Part shown: positions 8,558 to 15,479 of the stretch, one piece after another
Position numbering within the stretch: the first letter of the stretch is position 1
How the letters are laid out: the number at the start of each line of letters is the position of its first letter
NCBI GenBank assembly: GCA_964508755.1
Contig: CAZDUZ010000017.1
Location: 1 to 17,675, forward strand
Source: CAZDUZ01 sp964508755
GTDB taxonomy: Bacteria; Patescibacteriota; Dojkabacteria; SC72; JAFGCJ01
Direction: 5' to 3'
DNA length: 17,675 nt
Position numbers and translations under genes: made by a program
Notes under the pieces: generated by a model
What the model saw: only the letters and a program-made list of their open reading frames with translations
Database searches by the model: none
What the model was told of the DNA's origin: nothing

Positions 8558-8610
8558 AATTGTCTCGGTACAATTCGTCATTAATTACTATACCATATGC
8601 GGTGATATGG
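8558..8610. promoter_or_regulatory. Two 6-6-6 dyads in the divergent intergenic region
   Basis: The 162-bp divergent spacer between the acyltransferase and the first HEMTH gene holds two perfect inverted repeats of the same shape: AATTGT-6-ACAATT (8558-8575) and CCATAT-6-ATATGG (8593-8610), with centres 35 bp apart. They differ in sequence, so they need not bind one protein. No convincing -35/-10 pair was found; TATAGT on the - strand overlaps the second dyad. Nothing else is visible in this spacer. Confidence 0.3.
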
Positions 8611-8688
8611 AGGGTCATTTACAGAATTGAGCCTTTGTACTAATAATGATAAGAATGGTTTTTCGTCGTAATTTGTTAAAAGATTTCC

Positions 8689-10050
8689 GTGTCCCGAAAT
8701 CGTAATGTTTTACTTCTGACTTCTTGTGTCGTAATTACAGTCCTTTGTGGTATTTGTAGCGTTACTGGTCTTGCTTTGTTGAAGTTTACTGGTAATGAAG
8801 GAATATCTACCGAAAAGGATCAGGATGAAACCGACTATGGCGGAAACGCAACAGGAATAACTGAGGGTTTTGATACCGAAGAATATGATTATCTCACTGG
8901 TGATAGTGAAGGAGTACTCGAAGTGTACCGACCCGAACTCGATTTGTTAGTTGCAACATTTAACATCATTAAAGAAAAAGGTTTAAACAATGGATCATAT
9001 GTGAATTTTTCCTATGATGACTTTGATCGTGACGAATTGAAAGTGATGAAGCAGAAAGCAGAATCGTACAATAAATCGGTAGTCTATCCTGAGTATGTGG
9101 AAGATTTATTTGATTCACCTGAGGCATACGATGACGTAGAACGTATTTTATTTGAAGCGCGTAAAGAATACATTACGGTTTTACGAGAAAAGGGAGTTGA
9201 TAGCAAACTTATCCGAGAGATCGATCAAACGGTATTTCCTCCTGATGATGATCATCTTACGGCATCATATACTGATGATGTGTATGCGGAATTTTCTTTC
9301 ACTTCTTGGAACCTTATCGAAGGAGAAGAACATTTGCAGGAGGCTTATATGCGTGTTGAGCTTGGTCAAATTGGAACGTGGTCCAACAGAGTTCACCAAT
9401 CAGGAATTCTTGGAAAAGAACCTTTGTCTGAAGCACAACGTATCACCTATTGGAAGCAATTGCGTGAATACGGTACAAGACTTGTGTTTTATCATGAAAT
9501 GACCCATGTTATGCAAGTTGCGTATGAAAACGTGATGGCGAGGAAGTTCGGAGATTCATTTGCTGATATGACACCTGAAGAAAGCACTATGTACCGATTT
9601 GCAGATAATGAACTTCTGCTTCCCATTGATGGTACTGTTTTTGATAAAGAGGATAATATCATTGTGGTTTCTGAAACCCAGGCACAATCTTTGCTTCAGT
9701 ATATGATGCAGGAGAAATATGATTTAAACAATGAACAAGCAAAACTTTTGTGGGATCATTGTGTAGGCGGTACCAGGATGAATATTGTTAGGGAACAGTT
9801 AAAGGAACTTCTTTCAATGCTTCCACGGGATGCAAAAGGAGAGGATACAACTGAAATTTCAGAGCTAAAAAGTATCGGTTCGTCATTGGAGAATGTAGCA
9901 GAGCAAGAATCGGATGTTGCATTGAAAGGTTTTCTTCTTAAAACAGCAAGACAGTCGAGTATTCCAGGTGTTGCTGCGGCTGTCGGGTATGCTAACCCCT
10001 ACTCGAACGCTCAAGTTAATGCCTTACTAGAGTCGTTACAGTCCATGTAG
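8689..10050 (+). CDS. Membrane-anchored HExxH putative zinc metallopeptidase, paralogue 1
   Basis: This 453-aa protein has one N-terminal TM (about 8-31), an acidic linker (about 35-75) and a large, probably extracellular domain. The zincin motif is YHEMTH with H269, E270 and H273; E329 in SETQAQ is conserved in the neighbour at the same 60-residue spacing and is a good candidate for the third, gluzincin-like ligand. Other segments shared with the neighbour are YRPE (80-83), FPPDDDHL (183-190), EAYMR (218-222), SGILG (238-242) and LLWDH (353-357). The start is GTG: a TAA in frame at 8677-8679 and no in-frame ATG between it and the GTG leave this as the best choice, and it yields a clean TM. 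I do not recognise the family; peptidase activity is inferred from the motif alone. The paralogue follows after 22 nt, probably in one operon. Confidence 0.75.
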   Translation: MSRNRNVLLLTSCVVITVLCGICSVTGLALLKFTGNEGISTEKDQDETDYGGNATGITEGFDTEEYDYLTGDSEGVLEVYRPELDLLVATFNIIKEKGLNNGSYVNFSYDDFDRDELKVMKQKAESYNKSVVYPEYVEDLFDSPEAYDDVERILFEARKEYITVLREKGVDSKLIREIDQTVFPPDDDHLTASYTDDVYAEFSFTSWNLIEGEEHLQEAYMRVELGQIGTWSNRVHQSGILGKEPLSEAQRITYWKQLREYGTRLVFYHEMTHVMQVAYENVMARKFGDSFADMTPEESTMYRFADNELLLPIDGTVFDKEDNIIVVSETQAQSLLQYMMQEKYDLNNEQAKLLWDHCVGGTRMNIVREQLKELLSMLPRDAKGEDTTEISELKSIGSSLENVAEQESDVALKGFLLKTARQSSIPGVAAAVGYANPYSNAQVNALLESLQSM

Positions 10051-10072
10051 GTTTAAATTAATACCATTAGCT

Positions 10073-11431
10073 ATGAATCCTGAAAAGCGGAAAGGACTTG
10101 CATGGATAAGTTGTATTGCAATTCCATTCGTATTAGTAATTCTTTTTGCTTGTGTTCTAACTCTCGGACTTCTTGTTTTCTCTGCAATTAGTCCTTATAA
10201 CCCAAATTTTCCCAATGACGGTTCATCGAATCTACCCCAAGATGATGATCATACAAGGGGAAACGCTGATGATTCATCTACCGAACTGGTAACTGATAAA
10301 GAGGTATTATCATGGTACCGACCTGAAGTTGAACTATTGTATGAGACAGTCGTATTAATGAAGAATGGGAAGAACCTTCCCGTCCCGCTTGCAGATAACC
10401 AGACAAACTTATTGACGTATGGTGATTATGACGATGCCCGTTTGCGAGAGATTAAAATGACACGGGAAACCTATGACCGATACGTTATTCTTCCTACGAG
10501 TGCTGATATTCTGTTTTTTAGTCAAGAAGGTTTTGATGAAATATATCAAATATTATATGACGCACGGGCTGAATATTTAGAACTTCTGAGACAGGAGGAT
10601 ATTGATGAAGAACTTGTTCGCGAACTCGATCGATATGTATTACCACCGGATGAGGACCATCTTTGGCTTTCGTACTCAGACAGTCTTTTCGATGAGTTTT
10701 CCTTTGTAAGAAAAACGTATGATGAAAATTCTCCTCTTCCAGAAGCATACATGCGGTATGAGGTGATTTCTGCATACGGGTGGACTACTCTTGTGGTGCG
10801 GTCAGGAATTCTTGGAGAGGTGCCTGAGTCTGAAAGCGAAAAAATGGAGTATTACACAAAGGCAAGAGAATATGGAGTCCGGGTGGTCATGTATCATGAA
10901 ATGACCCATGCTCTTCAAATCGCCTACGAAAGAATGATAATGAAAAAATACGGAGAAGCGTACGAAGATATGTCACTCATTGAGCGTTCGTCAGTCAAAT
11001 TTTTAAGTCCCGAGAGACTGTTAGACACCGAGCGTTATCCTTTTACTGAATCTGATAATCATTCATTTGGTTTGGAAGCACAGGCAACCCTTTTACAGCA
11101 GCACTTCATGAAGAAACACTTTCAATTATCTGAAAATAAAGCACAGGCCTTATGGAATCATACCGGTGGTGGAGAGCGAATGGAACAAACAAGAAAGACC
11201 GCCGATGCGATTCTTTCCTCAGTTAGTAGCAGTAAATTCGATCAATACCGGTATATGAATACTGAGCTCGGTGAAATCTTTGAAAAAGGCGCACCGGTAA
11301 GCACGAGGGATTACTGGTCATCGGTTGGTGAAAATACCAGCTTTTATACTCTTGCAGGAATACTCGGATATTGTACGGATTATTCGTCAGAGGAGTTAGA
11401 ACGTTTGTTTGATGGCTTGTCCGAGATATAA
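10073..11431 (+). CDS. Membrane-anchored HExxH putative zinc metallopeptidase, paralogue 2
   Basis: This 452-aa tandem paralogue of the preceding gene has the same layout: N-terminal TM (about 11-36), polar acidic linker (about 41-75), then a conserved extracellular domain. The zinc motif is YHEMTH with H275, E276 and H279; E335 in LEAQATLLQQ matches the candidate third ligand. Over 57 aligned residues around the motif (SGILG to EDM) I count 29 identities with paralogue 1, and the DNA shares identical blocks there (10802-10816 and 10892-10910). The linkers and C-terminal parts differ more, but a GY-x3-YS pattern near the end is kept. So this is an old duplication, with the active site preserved in both copies. 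Only 22 nt and no Shine-Dalgarno sequence lie before the ATG, so co-transcription is likely. Substrate unknown. Confidence 0.75.
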   Translation: MNPEKRKGLAWISCIAIPFVLVILFACVLTLGLLVFSAISPYNPNFPNDGSSNLPQDDDHTRGNADDSSTELVTDKEVLSWYRPEVELLYETVVLMKNGKNLPVPLADNQTNLLTYGDYDDARLREIKMTRETYDRYVILPTSADILFFSQEGFDEIYQILYDARAEYLELLRQEDIDEELVRELDRYVLPPDEDHLWLSYSDSLFDEFSFVRKTYDENSPLPEAYMRYEVISAYGWTTLVVRSGILGEVPESESEKMEYYTKAREYGVRVVMYHEMTHALQIAYERMIMKKYGEAYEDMSLIERSSVKFLSPERLLDTERYPFTESDNHSFGLEAQATLLQQHFMKKHFQLSENKAQALWNHTGGGERMEQTRKTADAILSSVSSSKFDQYRYMNTELGEIFEKGAPVSTRDYWSSVGENTSFYTLAGILGYCTDYSSEELERLFDGLSEI

Positions 11432-11457
11432 GAGCAAGTACCGATAGCGTAAACGAA

Positions 11458-11478
11458 GTGCTGATTTTGTGCTGATTT
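11458..11478 (+). repeat. Short direct repeat in convergent spacer
   Basis: GTGCTGATTT occurs twice, one nt apart (11458-11467 and 11469-11478), and a related GAAGTGCTGTTT lies at 11513-11524. This 91-bp spacer between convergent genes has no hairpin plus T-run. The repeat may be chance. Confidence 0.3.
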
Positions 11479-11522
11479 GACTCTCACAATCTCGCGCTAT
11501 GTCTCACCCGAGGAAGTGCTGT

Positions 11523-12602
11523 TTAACGTTTTCCTTCGATAAGTATTTGATGTAGGTTGTCGATCATCGCAACAATTACTGGAGGAGGCGTCAATGTATA
11601 GGACTCTACCCCATTATCATCGGTATATTGCCACAGCTCTTCTTTCTTCGTAACCTGTTTAGAGGAATTATCCCAGGAAAAAGTACTTCTTTTGGTTAGC
11701 TCATAGGTGTCAGCAATTTCGTCTACCATTTCTACAGGAATTGAGCTTCGAATGAGTATCTTGGGTACCCCATGCAGTTTAAAAGCTTTTCTGATAAGTT
11801 CGTCATCCATTTCTAATCTGGATCGGATATGTTCTACCCCTTTTTCGTCGCCTTCTTTCGCTTCCATCCGGGTTGGAGTGCATTCCTTGTTATCACACAT
11901 CAAGTAAAACTCTTTTTTCTTCGTGTCATACTCAACAATACTTGTGGGGAATAGCGTGATGTTTCTTGAAAGCCCACACTTCGGACACGCTCTCCTTGCT
12001 TTGATTCTCTCGTCAATGACCGCTTCGGGGACATCGATAAGCACAAATATATCCGGATCTGAACGGTATCCGATAAGTTCACGGAAATAGAGTGCATAGC
12101 TAATTTGGTCAAGATTGCGGGGGAATCCATCAATACACAAGCTGACTTTCCCTGCTTTTTCAATTTCTCTTTTTACAATTGCGAGAATAAATTCAGTCGG
12201 CATGAGGGTTGCAGTTGATCTGTTGGCAAATGCCTCAAAGGCTTCATCGAGAGATATGTATCCGCGATAATTCTGGGAAAGGTAATTATACAGTTCCTGC
12301 TTCTCCTTTTCGTCTGTTTTGATTATTTCTAATGATCTGACGAGGTCACCGACAGAAAGATGACGAATGGTGTCGATTTCAAGCGCTTCAGCAAGTAGTT
12401 TCGTGTAGGTGCCTTTACCTGCCTGTTTTTTTCCAAGTAAATATGCGATAAAGGTGTTTTTCTGTAAGTATTCGCGTAATTCATCAATCTTTTTACCTGC
12501 TTTTGCCTCAAAATATTTCTTACGCTCAGCAGGATCAGTGAGTTCAAAGCTTTCGCCGCCGCTTGATTTTGTTATATACAGTGGAAAGTCCAGGTCTTTC
12601 AT
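11523..12602 (-). CDS. Adenylate kinase-like nucleoside monophosphate kinase with extensions
   Basis: Enzymes of this fold transfer phosphate from ATP to AMP or another NMP in the cytoplasm. The core lies at about 50-295: P-loop LLGKKQAGKGT (55-65), NMP-site HLSVGDLVRS (81-90), IDGFPRNLDQ (157-166), and a LID with a zinc-type Cys set, C206-P-K-C209 and C236-x4-C241. The helix before the C-terminal part, VEHIRSRLEMDD (256-267), matches the Adk ETVxxRL region. At 359 aa it is much longer than the usual 180-220: about 50 extra residues at the N-terminus and about 65 at the C-terminus. The P-loop lacks the usual Pro (GKKQAGKGT for GxPGSGKGT). Extended NMP kinases of this look are, as I recall, common in CPR genomes. 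AMP specificity is not proven. It lies 28 nt after the pseudoprotease gene, likely in one operon. Confidence 0.8.
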   Translation of the reverse strand: MKDLDFPLYITKSSGGESFELTDPAERKKYFEAKAGKKIDELREYLQKNTFIAYLLGKKQAGKGTYTKLLAEALEIDTIRHLSVGDLVRSLEIIKTDEKEKQELYNYLSQNYRGYISLDEAFEAFANRSTATLMPTEFILAIVKREIEKAGKVSLCIDGFPRNLDQISYALYFRELIGYRSDPDIFVLIDVPEAVIDERIKARRACPKCGLSRNITLFPTSIVEYDTKKKEFYLMCDNKECTPTRMEAKEGDEKGVEHIRSRLEMDDELIRKAFKLHGVPKILIRSSIPVEMVDEIADTYELTKRSTFSWDNSSKQVTKKEELWQYTDDNGVESYTLTPPPVIVAMIDNLHQILIEGKR

Positions 12603-12630
12603 GAAGGCTTTTCTAATAGATTAATTCTGG

Positions 12631-15369
12631 TCATGAAGAAGCGATTCCTCCCGGTGTCGATGTTGGTGTAAATGGAGGTGGAGTAATGCTTGTTAGCTGC
12701 TGAGGAGTCTCTTGGGTCGTTAAAGGATTTACTCCTAACTGAGAAGTCTCTTGCATCGGTAAAGGAATAACAGGCTGTGTTGATGGAGTATCGCTTGCAA
12801 GGTTATTTATTTGGCTTCTCATCGAAACAACTTCCTGTGGTGTTTGGGAAGGAATTGGCGGGGTAGTTCCGGAACTGCTCGTCATTACCTGAGTACCGGT
12901 TTCTGCAGGATAACTTGCTACGGTAGTATTACTGGTTGCTGCTGGATGACTGACTGTTACCGTATTACCGGCTGGTGATGGAAGTGGCGATGGTGCGGTT
13001 TGTAATTGGGTTGAAACGGTAGGTGCAGAAACGGTAGGTGCGGAAACGGTAGGTGCGGAAACTGGATTTTGACTCACCGTTTGATTAACAGAAGGTGCTC
13101 CGTGTGGAATTCTCATTTGTGGGGTATTCTTTGGGGCTATGGTGAATTGAGATGGGGTTGTGCTAGCTCTTGATGACGACATACCGTTGTATGCTGGTTG
13201 GACTACAGGTTTGTCCTTCATTACCACTCCCATAATGATAAAAACGAATCCAAGCAGTATTACTCCTCCTGCACCGGTCATGATTGTTGTTCCCGAACCG
13301 CTAAAAACTGTTGCAAGAGCGCTTGTAAATGAAACTGACATATTTTTGGGTGAGAAGGAGGCTGTTGCGGGAGTTTGGTCTTCACCATTGTCAATTTTCT
13401 CCTGGGCAGCATCAATTAGAGGGTCCAGGTCTTCTTTCAGAGAACTATTGAGGGTAATCGCACTGTTCCAATCCTGGACTGCTTTCTTGAAGTAGCTTTG
13501 CGAGTAGTTATCAATTCCTCCTACCACAAAATTGGTAATATCTCCTACTTCATTTTTTATTGATGATTTTTTCAATAGTTCAGAGATCTCTGTCGATACA
13601 ATACCGCTACTTACCGATTCTGTAAGTGAATTGCTGTCGGGAGTTACCACTATGGATTCAATACCAATAACTTCTCCTCCTGCTGAAATAACAGGAGATC
13701 CGCTGGTCCGTACCATTGTTTCTGTATCAAACAAGAAGTAGTCGGCACTAGTATTGGATTCTGTTTCGACGTCCGTAATAAACGAAGAAATGATAAGGTA
13801 TTCCGCTTCAGCTACGGTATCGAAGAGAATTCTTTCGGTCATATCTCCCAAATAAGTCGTTGTGTAAACGGTAGAACCAGGAACAATCGATGTAAAAGGA
13901 GCCAAACTAAGCGAGACGAAGTTATTCCCCGCTTCAGCTTTCAGAAGTGCAAGATTAGGTGTCGAAAGATCTACCGGTTCATTATGAGACATCTGGGATA
14001 ATACGAGATATTGTGAGTAGGCTTCGTTTGATTCTATGATCTCCGCTTTAATATGTTTTTCTGGACTCGATAGACTGTAATCACTGTTATCAATTTCGAA
14101 GGTGGATGGTCCTTCAATGTATGTTTCATACGTTGGATCAGAAAGTTCAAAATATCCTTGCTCAATACTTTCAGCAATACTCAAAGCGGTAATCATAAAC
14201 ACTTGTTCAAGTACTTCAGGATCGGATAGCGAATCTTCTATACCTGGAGACACCTCTTCTAGAGCTTCAAGGACTTCGATAAGAAGCATTGCTCCAATGC
14301 TGTCAGGATCATGACCTGCCATCGCTGCTACAACTGCCACATCAATGCTGTTTGGTGCAACCACGCTTGCATTCGATACCAAATACCCTTTTGAATTAAC
14401 ATAAAATCCATTTCCAAATATCGTTGAGCATAACGGGTAGGTACCTTGTTCAAGATATAATGAACTTGCTTCTTCTGTAACGGTTAGATTTAGACAGGCT
14501 CGATTGTAAAGGTGTACTGTTGCCAACTTACCAAGAAGCGTGGCTTTTTCAAGTTCATTTGGTAAGGAGTTTTCTGCACCTAATACCGACCCTTGTACCG
14601 CTTGAGCAATTGCATCTGGTGGAGGTTGTACGACCACTGATCGTATGATGCTTTCAAAATCCTTTATGAGTGCATCTGAGTCATCAGTGTTTCCGATCTC
14701 CTGTATCGAAATCATGACGTATCTGTCGTTTACTTCTTTGAGAAGTGTCGTGTTGTACATAGTGAGAAGTTCGTCGATAGAATCACTTAAGTGTACAGAC
14801 TGAGAGGTTCGGTTTATAAATATCCCGCTCGTTCCAGATAAGGAACCTTCTTGACTAAAAGTCTCATTCACTTCGCTGCGGATAAGGGTCTTGAGTGTGG
14901 CATAGGTTCCGTTGTATTTCATATCTCTCGGGTTGATAACAATGCTGTCAGCTCTTTCTCGAATGGAGTAATGATCGGCAGATACTTTAAAGAGTAGCTC
15001 CTTATTCTCTGAATAAAATGTCACTACGTTATCAGAGATTTTTCCCGGCTGTTGACCATATTGAGCTAATGAGGTTTCGTTAATTCCAGATATTGTTGCC
15101 GCTCTTCCCCATTTGGGTGACAGAATTTCTTCAGTATTTACTATTAAACCGATATAAAATGCATAACCTCCTAACAACACGCACAGTAAACCGAAAATCA
15201 AATCGAATTTTTTAGAAGACTTTTTCTGGGGTGGTATTTTTAAAACAGGTGAGTGAAAATTACTCCCGCGAATGGGAATTTCTGACAAGTCTGCAATCTC
15301 AGCGTTACTGCTTTCTTGACCAGTACTTTTAAGTTGTTTTGAATCGTTTGACTTATTGAATAGCACCAT
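12631..15369 (-). CDS. Two-TM protein with degenerate trypsin/HtrA-like extracellular domain and P/T/S-rich tail
   Basis: With the start at 15369 the protein has 912 residues. A basic N-terminus precedes TM1 (about 55-77); a long outside region (78-690) leads to TM2 (about 694-717) and a cytoplasmic Pro/Thr/Ser-rich tail. The outside region contains a trypsin-like fold by motif: GNGFYVNSKGYLVSN (319-333), NLALLKAE (472-479) and TSGSPVISAGGEVIGI (555-570). Compared with HtrA, the His of TNNHVV is replaced (SNASVV, S335) and the Asp before LALLK is N472; the nucleophile-like S556 remains. About 110 mostly helical residues are inserted between the His-like and Asp-like sites. This looks like a pseudoprotease, perhaps a sensor or scaffold, but the alignment is by eye. 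An alternative ATG at 15396 adds nine residues, but the likely -10 box overlaps it, so I prefer 15369. Stop is TGA. Confidence 0.75.
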   Translation of the reverse strand: MVLFNKSNDSKQLKSTGQESSNAEIADLSEIPIRGSNFHSPVLKIPPQKKSSKKFDLIFGLLCVLLGGYAFYIGLIVNTEEILSPKWGRAATISGINETSLAQYGQQPGKISDNVVTFYSENKELLFKVSADHYSIRERADSIVINPRDMKYNGTYATLKTLIRSEVNETFSQEGSLSGTSGIFINRTSQSVHLSDSIDELLTMYNTTLLKEVNDRYVMISIQEIGNTDDSDALIKDFESIIRSVVVQPPPDAIAQAVQGSVLGAENSLPNELEKATLLGKLATVHLYNRACLNLTVTEEASSLYLEQGTYPLCSTIFGNGFYVNSKGYLVSNASVVAPNSIDVAVVAAMAGHDPDSIGAMLLIEVLEALEEVSPGIEDSLSDPEVLEQVFMITALSIAESIEQGYFELSDPTYETYIEGPSTFEIDNSDYSLSSPEKHIKAEIIESNEAYSQYLVLSQMSHNEPVDLSTPNLALLKAEAGNNFVSLSLAPFTSIVPGSTVYTTTYLGDMTERILFDTVAEAEYLIISSFITDVETESNTSADYFLFDTETMVRTSGSPVISAGGEVIGIESIVVTPDSNSLTESVSSGIVSTEISELLKKSSIKNEVGDITNFVVGGIDNYSQSYFKKAVQDWNSAITLNSSLKEDLDPLIDAAQEKIDNGEDQTPATASFSPKNMSVSFTSALATVFSGSGTTIMTGAGGVILLGFVFIIMGVVMKDKPVVQPAYNGMSSSRASTTPSQFTIAPKNTPQMRIPHGAPSVNQTVSQNPVSAPTVSAPTVSAPTVSTQLQTAPSPLPSPAGNTVTVSHPAATSNTTVASYPAETGTQVMTSSSGTTPPIPSQTPQEVVSMRSQINNLASDTPSTQPVIPLPMQETSQLGVNPLTTQETPQQLTSITPPPFTPTSTPGGIASS
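13013..13062 (-). repeat. 15-bp tandem repeat encoding SAPTV units
   Basis: Three 15-bp units (GAAACGGTAGGTGCG on the + strand, first copy with one change) plus a partial fourth encode SAPTV three times in the cytoplasmic tail. The period is a multiple of three, so copy-number change would keep the frame. Confidence 0.85.
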
Positions 15370-15394
15370 GCATTGACTAAAGATACACGATTCC

Positions 15395-15422
15395 ATACTA
15401 GCAGATTTGCTTATTGATGCAA
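15395..15422 (-). promoter_or_regulatory. Promoter of the pseudoprotease operon
   Basis: On the - strand TTGCAT (15422-15417), a 16-nt spacer and an extended -10 TGC-TAGTAT (hexamer 15400-15395). The upstream ATG of the gene lies inside the -10, so translation more likely begins at the ATG at 15369 with a leader of about 20 nt. Confidence 0.5.
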
Positions 15423-15466
15423 GTCATTATGAGGTCATTCTCAGGGACTTTCGCAAGTCACTGTGG

Positions 15467-15472
15467 TACAAT
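15467..15472 (+). promoter_or_regulatory. -10 box of typA at leaderless distance
   Basis: TACAAT lies 7 nt before the GTG at 15480. The -35 is poor. It supports GTG as the typA start and a leaderless mRNA. A TTG start at 15414 would fall within the divergent promoter. Confidence 0.45.
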
Positions 15473-15479
15473 GCACCCC

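Noticed and set aside
8696..8790. Lipoprotein signal in the first HEMTH protein (Cys in the hydrophobic segment)
   Set aside because: The Cys residues lie inside the TM without an LAGC-type lipobox, so a TM anchor is simpler.
11422..11500. CGAGAT...ATCTCG and ATAGCG...CGCTAT in the convergent spacer as a structured RNA
   Set aside because: The pairs are only 6 bp, interleaved and far apart; chance is a sufficient explanation.
12625..12633. TGA as a sense codon (code 25 of Gracilibacteria/Absconditabacteria)
   Set aside because: No long gene needs an in-frame TGA and two genes end in TGA; although read-through would meet a nearby stop in both, the absence of internal TGA in about 16 kb of coding sequence argues for code 11.
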